A DNA stretch of 7,184 nucleotides from Gammaproteobacteria bacterium RIFCSPHIGHO2_12_FULL_37_14. GTDB taxonomy: Bacteria; Pseudomonadota; Gammaproteobacteria; DSM-16500. Each line of letters starts with the position of its first letter. Within the stretch, counting starts at the first letter, position 1. Under the pieces are notes generated by a model, which ran no database searches, was not told where the DNA came from, and worked only from the letters and a program-made list of their open reading frames with translations. Shown piece after piece: positions 1 through 6,150 of this stretch. The stretch spans positions 1 to 7,184 of the forward strand of contig MGXV01000051.1 of NCBI GenBank assembly GCA_001801485.1, in the 5' to 3' direction. Both the position numbers and the translations under genes were made by a program.

Positions 1-52
1 TCGTCCCAACATTGACGTGGGGCTTCGTACGCTCAAATACTTGTTTACTCAT
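1..52 (-). CDS. tuf: Elongation factor Tu, N-terminal fragment (cut by window edge)
   Basis: The 17 readable codons give MSKQVFERTKPHVNVGT. This is the conserved EF-Tu N-terminus just before the GTP-binding P-loop (the family continues IGHVDHGKTT). EF-Tu is the GTPase that delivers aminoacyl-tRNA to the ribosome in the cytosol. A good Shine-Dalgarno (AGGAG, complement of 62-66) lies 9 nt upstream of the ATG. The gene follows three tRNA genes on the same strand. That matches the gammaproteobacterial tRNA-tufB operon, in which tRNAs and tuf share one transcript. Only the start is visible; the rest lies to the left of the window. Confidence 0.95.
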   Translation of the reverse strand, partial: MSKQVFERTKPHVNVGT

Positions 53-84
53 TAGAGTGCGCTCCTCTCTTACAAATAAAATAA

Positions 85-157
<73 letters not shown>

Positions 158-177
158 GCCTAGCATCATCATAGGTT

Positions 178-228
178 AGAACCTGTCTTAACGTTCCACT
201 CACTAGACAACTCTAATCAACAGGTTCT
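178..228. repeat. Inverted repeat in the tRNA-Gly / tRNA-Thr spacer
   Basis: The perfect 9-bp arms AGAACCTGT (178-186) and ACAGGTTCT (220-228) are separated by 33 nt. They sit in the 84-nt spacer between two co-transcribed tRNAs. In the transcript they could form a stem that separates the precursors and influences RNase processing. The arms are seen in the sequence; the role is an inference. Confidence 0.4.
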
Positions 229-241
229 TACCAATGAAATC

Positions 242-312
242 AGCGGGCGATGGGAATCGAACCCACGCTATCAGCTTGGAAGGCTGAAGTTCTACCATTG
301 AACTACGCCCGC
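242..312 (-). tRNA. tRNA-Gly (anticodon UCC)
   Basis: This is a 71-nt cloverleaf. The acceptor stem GCGGGCG pairs perfectly with CGCCCGC and the discriminator is U. The D-arm is TAGTTCAATGGTAGAA, the anticodon loop reads CTTCCAA (UCC), and the T-loop is GTTCGATTC. CCA is not encoded. It is the middle tRNA of the Tyr-Gly-Thr-tuf series, matching the order upstream of tufB in enteric bacteria. Confidence 0.97.
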
Positions 313-319
313 TTCGGAA

Positions 320-389
320 ATCAGAAGTCAGAGGGCAGAAGTCGGTAATAATGTTTTCAGTTTCATACTCCAAATCTCTGATTTCTGAT
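320..389. repeat. Imperfect palindrome in the tRNA-Tyr / tRNA-Gly spacer
   Basis: ATCAGAAGTCAGAG (320-333) and CTCTGATTTCTGAT (376-389) are complementary at 13 of 14 positions. The left arm also holds a short direct repeat (CAGAAGTC at 322-329 and again at 336-343). The element fills most of the 78-nt spacer between two tRNAs of one operon. It looks like a small inserted intergenic repeat unit or a processing hairpin, and I cannot tell which from one copy. Confidence 0.5.
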
Positions 390-390
390 C

Positions 391-473
391 TGGAGGGGGA
401 AGGATTTGAACCTTCGAAGGCGTAAGCCGTCAGATTTACAGTCTGATCCCTTTGACCGCTCGGGAACCCCTCC
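391..473 (-). tRNA. tRNA-Tyr (anticodon GUA)
   Basis: This is an 83-nt class II tRNA with a long variable arm. The acceptor stem GGAGGGG pairs with CCCCTCC and the discriminator is A. The anticodon stem-loop is CAGACTGTAAATCTG (GUA), the variable arm contains CGGCTTACGCC, and the T-loop is GTTCAAATC. CCA is not encoded (GAT follows). It is the first gene of the tRNA-tuf cluster, with the candidate promoter about 85 nt upstream. Confidence 0.97.
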
Positions 474-558
474 TCTCAAAGACTACGACTTAAATAATTT
501 ATCAAACCACTCACTGCCTGATGAATATCTCTTGTCATACTCCCTAAACCAGGCGTGA

Positions 559-587
559 ATTTTGCTTGATGGACGCTCGGAAGTCAA
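559..587 (-). promoter_or_regulatory. Candidate sigma-70 promoter of the tRNA-tuf operon
   Basis: On the minus strand, TTGACT (-35, 582-587) is followed after 17 nt by CAAAAT (-10, 559-564). The next bases, TCACGCC, are a GC-containing discriminator typical of stable-RNA promoters under growth-rate or stringent control. The predicted start leaves a leader of about 75 nt before tRNA-Tyr. The -35 is near consensus and the -10 is weaker. Start-site mapping would settle it. Confidence 0.5.
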
Positions 588-625
588 TTGTCAGCTTAAT
601 AATTCCTTCAGGATAAATGAGTATA

Positions 626-653
626 TTACGAAGTAGTGTTATAAAAGTATTAT
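626..653 (+). promoter_or_regulatory. Weak candidate promoter for the 745-residue protein
   Basis: TTACGA (626-631), a 16-nt spacer and TATTAT (648-653) lie in a very AT-rich stretch 50-75 nt before the start codon. The -10 is one base off consensus and the -35 is poor. Overlapping TATAAA words make the exact choice uncertain. I see no obvious PmrA-type direct repeat or CpxR-type GTAAA pair upstream. Confidence 0.3.
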
Positions 654-702
654 AAAAAAAATACATGAGCAGGGGTGGCACAGGAAACAAGAGGTGGTTA
701 GC

Positions 703-2940
703 ATGCTAAGGCAATATAACAATACAGCGAGTTTAGAAAAGCCAAATACATCTCCAACTAATGAGGAATCATTGAACTTGATGCCTGGTTGGCAATCAGA
801 TGAAAAGGGGCAATTAGGATTATTAAATATTGCTGAACTTAAAATGGTTAAACCAGAGGCATTTAATCCCCTCACTAAAACCAATGAAAGAACACAAGCC
901 TTTATCGACTTAGCAGAAATATATAATGAAAAATCCAACAAGAATTATTCAGACTTTATAACAAACAAGCAAACAGTTATTTGGTCGCTATTTGAAGCTC
1001 TGCATGCAAACATTCCCAATAAAATTAATGGCTCACTGAACGATGAATGGCCAACGAATTTAAACCTAAATCAGATTCAGATTACGGAATTACTGAATAA
1101 ATTAGATGAATTCTTTACACTTGAAGAAAATTTTCATCGAAATTGTCATATTATCGTTGAAACACTTCGGCGAATAAAAGAAAAAGATAAGAACCCTATC
1201 ATACTTCCTAGCGGTATGGAAAAAATGTTAGAAGTTTTATCAAAGTCAAAGAATCCTTTTGAGCAAAATAAACTTGCCTTGATAGAGCTAAGAAAAAATT
1301 CGTCTGTTAATGGAAAAGATGTCATGTCATTTTTAAATAATCTATTAATGACTTATTGTTCTACTGAAAATCAGAAAATCCTTTTTACATTAAAATTATA
1401 TTCTCTATTAATGACTGAAAAACTGAATAAAAAACCATTAAAGTTAACGCCTGCCCAGCAAAATGAGTGGGGAACTCGTCATAAAGAAGTATTGGATGTC
1501 CTTAAAATCACGAATCCAAACAAAGTTAATCGTGGGGGCGGTACTCAAACAATGGATCATCCAATTGATAGCTATACACTCCTACCGATACAACTCCCTC
1601 TACAGAGTGAAATAATATTTCTTGTCCTGATAAAAAACACAATACATGAGGAAAAACCACGTTCCAAAACTCTAGCAGAGCTACTTCAATTGTGCCCCAT
1701 CAAATCTCTAACAGAATTATTTCAGCTGCATCAATCTTTTCTTGCTAGTATCAAAGAGATATCTGGAGACTTAGCTCGAGTGATCACGTTAATTGATTCT
1801 TTTCCTCAAGCTGAGCAAGAGTTGATATGGGAAACTCACTTGACAAGAATATATCAATCTTACGATGATATTCCAAATTTACTAGCAGCCCAACCCGACA
1901 TCAATCCACTATCACATCCTGACCTTATGGAACAAGGTCATCAAGAATTAATTAAAAAAATTAAAAATGATTCAGATGAACTTCAGACGCTCATAGCAAC
2001 CCAAACCATTGCGTCTCACTCTATACACGAAGATCCGCTATTAATAAGCGAGCAACTATCGAAGCTGCAAAATGAACTAAATACACAAGAAAAAAAATAT
2101 CATGATGCCTGTGAACAACTTCGTCTTGAAAATAATCGGCTGACAATACAACTTCAAGAACTGCAGGACCAAGTGACATTGGATTCAACTTATCGAAAGG
2201 AAACAGAAAACAGGTTCGGTCAAAAAGAAAATGAAAATAAAGAGCCGAAAAATGAGCTCGACACACTCCTCGCTACAGTTAAAAAGCTTCGTGTAGAAGC
2301 AGAAAATTCCATTCAGACATCCGACAGCCAAAACAATATTACTGTTCCTGTATCAGGCTCCTTTCCTAATTCCAATTTTCCTGTAAGCAATTCTCAGCAG
2401 ATAACTAACAAAGAAGAATCCGCGCGCCCAGCTGCTACTAAAACTCCATGGTGGATCTATCCCTTATTAGGCCTCGGAATAATTGCTGGAATAGCCCTTC
2501 TTGCCACTGGAATCGGTGCTTTTGTACCGTTCTTAGGAATAGCAGGTCTGCTAGCTGGCTGGGGGATCACTAAAGCGATTGCTATAGGCTTAATTGTTTG
2601 CAGTACCCTAATTATCGGCGCCACTTCCACCAGTATTCATGTTCATAGACAACATGATACTTCTGTTAAAAAGCAGCATTCTGATCTTTCCGAATCTGAG
2701 TTTTTTAATATTCCCTCATCCACCGCCCAGCAGATAAAAAATAAAATGCCTGCTCCTCAACCAGCCACAATCAATAGAGAGACGACCACCCCTCTTCTTA
2801 GCAAGCCCCCAATTAATAATACACGTCGCTCTTCTTTCTACTCCTTCTTTCTCGGGAAAAACAACACGCAAGATCTCCCGAAGCAAGACTTCGAGAAAAC
2901 GCCTCATTTTAAAAGAAACGGAAATGCTTTTGATGAATGA
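703..2940 (+). CDS. Uncharacterised 745-residue coiled-coil / membrane-hairpin protein, possible secreted effector
   Basis: I do not recognise a named family. Residues 1-430 are mostly charged, Lys/Glu/Asn-rich predicted helix with no catalytic motif that I can identify. A short GGG-containing linker (NRGGGTQTMDHP) lies near residue 275. Residues about 440-540 form a heptad-like coiled coil rich in E, Q, L and K. A Ser/Asn-rich linker follows. Residues about 582-645 are a long Gly/Ala/Ile/Leu-rich hydrophobic stretch, probably two membrane helices (after PWWIYPLLGLG). A polar 100-residue tail ends in NGNAFDE. There is no N-terminal signal peptide. Such an architecture, with a hydrophobic residue at -3 and a polar tail, fits Dot/Icm-type effectors that insert in host membranes, but this is inference. 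ATG at 703 is preferred because GAGGTGG (691-697) lies 5 nt upstream. An in-frame GTG at 694 overlaps that site and would add three residues. The gene appears monocistronic. Confidence 0.85.
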   Translation: MLRQYNNTASLEKPNTSPTNEESLNLMPGWQSDEKGQLGLLNIAELKMVKPEAFNPLTKTNERTQAFIDLAEIYNEKSNKNYSDFITNKQTVIWSLFEALHANIPNKINGSLNDEWPTNLNLNQIQITELLNKLDEFFTLEENFHRNCHIIVETLRRIKEKDKNPIILPSGMEKMLEVLSKSKNPFEQNKLALIELRKNSSVNGKDVMSFLNNLLMTYCSTENQKILFTLKLYSLLMTEKLNKKPLKLTPAQQNEWGTRHKEVLDVLKITNPNKVNRGGGTQTMDHPIDSYTLLPIQLPLQSEIIFLVLIKNTIHEEKPRSKTLAELLQLCPIKSLTELFQLHQSFLASIKEISGDLARVITLIDSFPQAEQELIWETHLTRIYQSYDDIPNLLAAQPDINPLSHPDLMEQGHQELIKKIKNDSDELQTLIATQTIASHSIHEDPLLISEQLSKLQNELNTQEKKYHDACEQLRLENNRLTIQLQELQDQVTLDSTYRKETENRFGQKENENKEPKNELDTLLATVKKLRVEAENSIQTSDSQNNITVPVSGSFPNSNFPVSNSQQITNKEESARPAATKTPWWIYPLLGLGIIAGIALLATGIGAFVPFLGIAGLLAGWGITKAIAIGLIVCSTLIIGATSTSIHVHRQHDTSVKKQHSDLSESEFFNIPSSTAQQIKNKMPAPQPATINRETTTPLLSKPPINNTRRSSFYSFFLGKNNTQDLPKQDFEKTPHFKRNGNAFDE

Positions 2941-3158
2941 CCCATTGGATACTTGGCACTTCTAGTGCACATTTTGCCCATATTATTTTCTATGGCACTA
3001 AATTAACAACTCCGAATTCAGCGAATTAAATATTTCTGTTAACCTCCTCGCGTCTTCATCATGTTAAAATGATTCATGAATAAATGGATTTTGAAATGAA
3101 AACACTCCATTAAACTAACTAAACAAGATTTAAATTCAACGCACAAACAGGGAACATC
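2941..3158 (+). other. Intergenic region with alternative short hairpins
   Basis: These 218 nt separate two plus-strand genes. GCACT (2956-2960) and AGTGC (2964-2968) form a 5-bp, 3-nt-loop hairpin followed by ACATTTT, a weak terminator candidate for the upstream gene. A third arm, GCACTA (2995-3000), can compete for the middle arm. The rest is AT-rich, with a candidate -10 at 3062-3070. I see no coding potential here. Confidence 0.35.
3062..3070 (+). promoter_or_regulatory. Candidate extended -10 promoter for the MFS-like gene
   Basis: TGTTAAAAT fits the extended -10 pattern TGnTAnAAT with one deviation. No good -35 lies at 16-18 nt. It would give a 5' leader of roughly 80 nt before the ATG at 3159. 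The call is weak and rests on the one motif. Confidence 0.3.
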
Positions 3159-3752
3159 ATGTCTAATGTCTGTCTGGTTGGATTATTGATCTTATTCGTT
3201 TTGCAAGTAGCTGCGAATTGTTTTACTCCTATATGGGCTGTTTATACTAATATGTTAGGCGGTGACATAAGAAATACGGGTATTGCGATTTTAATTTTCA
3301 CTTGGGGCACAGCATTTTTTGCAATTACTTCCGCTATATTAAATAAAAAATTACAAATTCCTGATGCTTATGTATTAATTTTAGGAATTTTATTTAATTT
3401 GTTTGCAATTGTTTTATATTTTTTTATTTCAAGTGTGACTTCATTCTATGGCGTTCAGTTATTGCTTGCTATGGGCGCTGGCATTCAGATTCCGCCATTT
3501 TATTTAATTTATGAACGAAATATCATTACTCAAAGCAGAAGCATAGCATGGGGAGCTTTAGATGCTTCACTCTATTTTGCTATTGGTTTCGGATCTTTTA
3601 TTGCAGCATTTTTACATTATCATAAAGGAATTTACACTGTCTTTGCTTTTATGTTAACACTAACTATTCTTGCCCTTGTTCTCGCTATCATTTTTACATT
3701 TTTAGATAAACGCAATTTTCCTCCTAAAAACCCAACCCATCATCCATATTAA
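3159..3752 (+). CDS. Half-size (six-helix) major-facilitator-like membrane protein
   Basis: The product has 197 residues and is almost entirely hydrophobic. Six helices are predicted at about 5-30, 40-62, 68-90, 96-116, 131-152 and 157-182, with a short polar C-terminal tail rich in Lys, Pro and His. The segment SIAWGALDASLYFAIGFGSF (128-147) resembles the helix-5 region of MFS transporters, and the overall spacing fits one six-helix MFS bundle. Full MFS proteins have twelve helices and about 400 residues, so this is either a genuine half-size member acting as a dimer or a decayed one. The classical motif between helices 2 and 3 (GxxxDRxGRR) is absent. ATG with AGGGA 7 nt upstream supports the start. 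No homologous second half is seen upstream or downstream. The substrate is unknown; it likely sits in the inner membrane. Confidence 0.75.
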   Translation: MSNVCLVGLLILFVLQVAANCFTPIWAVYTNMLGGDIRNTGIAILIFTWGTAFFAITSAILNKKLQIPDAYVLILGILFNLFAIVLYFFISSVTSFYGVQLLLAMGAGIQIPPFYLIYERNIITQSRSIAWGALDASLYFAIGFGSFIAAFLHYHKGIYTVFAFMLTLTILALVLAIIFTFLDKRNFPPKNPTHHPY

Positions 3753-3797
3753 ATAAAAAACCCATCGTGGTACGCATTATTAAAAGGCGTGACGGGT
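3752..3797 (-). terminator. Rho-independent terminator of the GNAT gene (minus strand)
   Basis: On the minus strand, ACCCGTCACG (3797-3788) pairs with CGTGATGGGT-type bases (complement of 3760-3769 is CACGATGGGT) with one mismatch and wobbles, and runs straight into TTTTTTATTT. An inner GCGT/ACGC pairing (3787-3790 with 3772-3775) is an alternative. It lies about 70 nt past the minus-strand stop codon and just past the plus-strand stop codon at 3752, so it could also weakly stop the convergent gene. Confidence 0.65.
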
Positions 3798-3867
3798 GTT
3801 GTTAAAATGAAGTATAGCAACTATGCTGCTGTGTTATCTATGTATTAAATCTGTAATGCTGTGATTA

Positions 3868-5160
3868 TTATTTTGTATTACTAATAACAATTTTTTCATC
3901 TTTTTTTGGCTCTTGACCAAGAACCTTAGCAGCCTGACCCAGCGGAATAAAAACAGTTTTAAGTTTCTCAGGAAGTGCATCTATAAGAGCCGGCCATGGA
4001 GCATTGCTTTGATTATATAAGCGAGTTTCACCCATGCCTTCACGTGTCATTTGAAATGCCATATTTTCTAAAAATAATTTAGCGTATTGATCAATCTGCT
4101 TGCTCTCAAATTCTTGCTGAATTGCTTTTTTACAAGACTCCAGAGATGAGGAGACTCTGATAAGCTGATAACCATCAGCATCTTTTATTGTGGTAAGCAT
4201 TTGCTTTGCATCATCTATATTAAAGAAGCCTAAATCAACACCAACTTCGTTAAAATAATCATTACCTACTTTACGCGATGCAATTTTCTCACCGCGGCAA
4301 TGGAAGCCAAGCTTTGAAAGCACGTCTAACGTATGTTGGTCTGAAGTGAGAATTTCTATTTTTTTATGTTTTTGTGCAGCAACTACGGCTAACTCACGCA
4401 AAAATGCCTGTACAGCCTTCGGATCACAGCCAGGCTCAAGTTGCACCGTCCAAAATTCGATATGCGCGTATCGTCTAACACCAGAACTGAAACTACAGGT
4501 AGCTTGAAGTTTTTCATCTTGATAGCCATTGGCTTTTTTATCTTTAATTTCCAATTTTAACTTACTGCTATTTACTGTTAATAACGGTAATTCTGGCGGG
4601 AGTTTATCGAGTGCTGACTTGGTTTCAATTTTTTGATCAAGCAATAACGCGTGAAAGCGTTCAGCGATATACCATTTATCTTTATGAGTACCTGTCGTCC
4701 TTGGCAACCAGTCGGGGAATGCTGCCTCAACCTTAAATCCCATTTTGTTTGCTAAGCGCAGTGCTGGGTCATTGTCTGTTTCCTGAGTCAGCTCAATCCG
4801 TGTAATGTCTGGTCTTTTGCTTCGAATCAAATCGATAAAAACGTTATAAAATAATTCGCCATAGCCTTTTCGGAGATGATCTTTATGCACGCCGAATGAA
4901 GCAAAATAAGCGGTATGTGCGTGATCATCGGAGTCAAAAATAATACGTCTTGCTGCAACAACCTGACCAGCATCTTCAATTACATAGATATCACTAGCTT
5001 TAAATAACTGATCAAATATTGGTCTAAATTCATTTTTAGGCATTTGCTCAAATGACATAAATGGATTGATATGGTCTTGCATCCATATTTCATACAAAGC
5101 ATCAAAATCGTCAGGAGTAGCACGTCTCAATTTAGCATTGGTTTGTTTGCTTCTTAACAT
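3868..5160 (-). CDS. Tandem GNAT-family N-acetyltransferase, 430 residues
   Basis: Residues 1-170 form a clear GNAT domain. It opens with LRRATPDDFDALYEIW and has the core strand YFASFGVHKDHLRKGYGELF, in which R-K-G-Y-G is the acetyl-CoA pyrophosphate loop. It then has the late motif NDPALRLANKMGFKVEAAFP. After a linker, residues about 200-312 look like a second, degenerate GNAT fold: the IEILTSDQHTLDVLSKLGF stretch matches the usual final motif, but the R-x-x-G-x-G loop is not preserved. Residues 313-430 are a charged extension of unknown role. The enzyme would transfer acetyl from acetyl-CoA to an amine in the cytosol; the substrate cannot be read. ATG at 5160 is chosen because GGGGTGG lies 5 nt upstream, although an in-frame GTG at 5169 overlaps that site. 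It is convergent with the MFS-like gene and transcribed alone. Confidence 0.88.
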   Translation of the reverse strand: MLRSKQTNAKLRRATPDDFDALYEIWMQDHINPFMSFEQMPKNEFRPIFDQLFKASDIYVIEDAGQVVAARRIIFDSDDHAHTAYFASFGVHKDHLRKGYGELFYNVFIDLIRSKRPDITRIELTQETDNDPALRLANKMGFKVEAAFPDWLPRTTGTHKDKWYIAERFHALLLDQKIETKSALDKLPPELPLLTVNSSKLKLEIKDKKANGYQDEKLQATCSFSSGVRRYAHIEFWTVQLEPGCDPKAVQAFLRELAVVAAQKHKKIEILTSDQHTLDVLSKLGFHCRGEKIASRKVGNDYFNEVGVDLGFFNIDDAKQMLTTIKDADGYQLIRVSSSLESCKKAIQQEFESKQIDQYAKLFLENMAFQMTREGMGETRLYNQSNAPWPALIDALPEKLKTVFIPLGQAAKVLGQEPKKDEKIVISNTK

Positions 5161-5199
5161 GGTGACCACCCCGTTTTTTTTAGTATATGGTTTAGAAAT

Positions 5200-5208
5200 A
5201 TTATATCA
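5200..5208 (-). promoter_or_regulatory. Extended -10 promoter of the GNAT gene
   Basis: The minus strand reads TGATATAAT, a perfect extended -10 element (TGnTATAAT), 40 nt upstream of the ATG. No TTGACA-like -35 occurs at the right distance, which is usual for extended -10 promoters. The -35 zone overlaps the inverted repeat at 5218-5241. Confidence 0.65.
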
Positions 5209-5217
5209 TTTGTAACT

Positions 5218-5241
5218 CCCTAGGTTGTGGATAAACTAGGG
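5218..5241. promoter_or_regulatory. Inverted repeat enclosing a perfect DnaA-box 9-mer
   Basis: CCCTAG (5218-5223) and CTAGGG (5236-5241) flank 12 nt. The enclosed TGTGGATAA (5226-5234) is exactly the complement of the DnaA-box consensus TTATCCACA. The element covers the -35 zone of the GNAT promoter, so an operator role is possible. A lone box may also be chance or a DnaA titration or regulatory site. Confidence 0.4.
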
Positions 5242-5266
5242 TTAGTTTTGTAACAAAATACGTGAT

Positions 5267-5359
5267 TGTCATCCTGAGCACTGTTTTTTAGTGCGAAGGA
5301 TCTCGTTTTTTTAAATAAATCGAGATCCTTCGTCGCAAAAAGCGCTCCTCAGGATGACA
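5267..5359. repeat. 93-bp palindromic intergenic repeat (MITE/REP-like)
   Basis: The outer arms TGTCATCCTGAG (5267-5278) and CTCAGGATGACA (5348-5359) are perfect 12-bp inverted repeats. The inner arms CGAAGGATCTCG (5294-5305) and CGAGATCCTTCG (5321-5332) are another perfect 12 bp. Between outer and inner arms, each side carries its own small hairpin (GCACT/AGTGC at 5278-5294, CGC/GCG at 5334-5344), so the whole can fold into a cross-like structure. Words of the type GTCATCCTGAG...CGAAGGATCT recur as intergenic palindromes in many bacterial genomes. No transposase is present, so mobilisation would have to be in trans. Confidence 0.8.
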
Positions 5360-5433
5360 TCTGGGGAGTTACTATCATTTTAACTAACAAATACTTAAAA
5401 TAGAAAATAATTTATACATATATAGAGAATTGA

Positions 5434-5734
5434 GTGAAAATAGAGCTGGCCAAAAAGCCCTTCGTGATCGTTGTTGCCACTTCTCTTGTGATTGGCAATA
5501 TGATTGGCTCTGGAATATACCTGCTTCCAGCGTCATTGGCTGCCTATGGGACAATAAGCATATATTCATGGGTCTTTACCACATTTGGCGCATTGCTATT
5601 GGCTCTTGTGTTCTCTGATTTAAATCGACGTTTGCCCCATACAGGGGGGTGCCTTCCTTGAATCAGCAGTGGTTCCGGCTGATGAAGTCACCAATTCGCG
5701 TGTCATCACAATAATCGCGTCACTTTTAACACTG
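5434..5734 (+). pseudogene. Remnant of an APC-family amino-acid permease (internally deleted)
   Basis: The first fragment (5434-5652, GTG start) encodes the permease N-terminus. It contains VIGNMIGSGIYLLPASLAAY, the helix-1 signature of APC antiporters, then a second helix and the NRRLPHTGG loop at about residue 70. The frame then ends at TGA 5659. In the next frame, from about 5651, the reading AFLESAVVPADEVTNSR matches the family region near residue 190-210 (AFxGxESAxVPAxxVxNP). Some 120 residues between the two are therefore missing, and the frame is shifted at the join. Everything after about residue 220 is also gone, replaced by the integrase relic at about 5715-5735. Intact relatives have about 12 helices and 400-450 residues and exchange amino acids across the inner membrane. 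It is not functional. Confidence 0.8.
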
Positions 5735-6137
5735 GATTTTCATACGCCCAGCCCCACTCCTTCACCGATAAAGTGAATAGATGGCTAAGAATTGCGAGAT
5801 AACGATTAACGGTTGCAGGAGTACGATCATTTCCCTTAGGTGTTTTGCCTTGCGAAAGTTTGTCGCGCTGTTCTGCAATGATTGCCGGTGTAACATCTGC
5901 AAGTGATAAGTAGCCAATGCTACGCTCCCACCACTTGAGTTGTTTGCTCTGGTCTTTTTGTGAGTTTGGTTTCTTAGAGGGAAGTACAAATTTTAAATAA
6001 CGATCTATTGTTTCTTGAAGTGTGTGCTTTCTCGATTCAACTGTTTTGAAGTGCCTACCTTCACAAATGGCTGCTTCTGTTTGTTGCACCCATTTCTTTG
6101 CATCGGTAAGTCGTTTATTCGCTAATTTTAAACTTAC
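5706..6137 (-). pseudogene. Remnant of a phage/island tyrosine integrase (core-binding domain only)
   Basis: The open stretch runs from just after an in-frame TAA (6138-6140) to TGA at 5706. It begins NKRLTDAKKWVQQTEAAI, followed by HTLQETIDRYLKFVLPS, WWERSIGYLSLADVTPAII and TPATVNRYLAILSHLFTLSV, and ends at EWGWAYENPVLKVTR. This is the end of the arm region plus the SAM-like core-binding domain of P4/phage-type tyrosine recombinases. The catalytic domain with its R...HxxR...Y residues is absent, and so are about 50 N-terminal residues. The only internal start is GTG at 6089, without a convincing Shine-Dalgarno. A normal integrase has about 330-400 residues. It lies some 14 nt past the 3' end of tRNA-Thr(UGU), on the same strand, as expected for an element integrated there. 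Confidence 0.85.
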
Positions 6138-6150
6138 TTATTATTCAACT

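Noticed and set aside
639..941. Minus-strand open frame opposite the start of the large gene
   Set aside because: It overlaps the real gene and its promoter, and has no Shine-Dalgarno or family resemblance.
2021..2266. Minus-strand open frame opposite the coiled-coil region
   Set aside because: It is a mirror of Lys/Glu-rich codons; no start signal or recognisable protein.
2716..2907. Minus-strand open frame opposite the C-terminal tail of the large protein
   Set aside because: It is short, fully antisense and has no signals of its own.
5384..5618. Other short frames on both strands over the permease remnant
   Set aside because: Only the frame starting at 5434 shows permease signatures; the others have none.
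5762..5989. Second minus-strand frame inside the integrase remnant
   Set aside because: The integrase motifs are in the other frame, and this one shows nothing recognisable.
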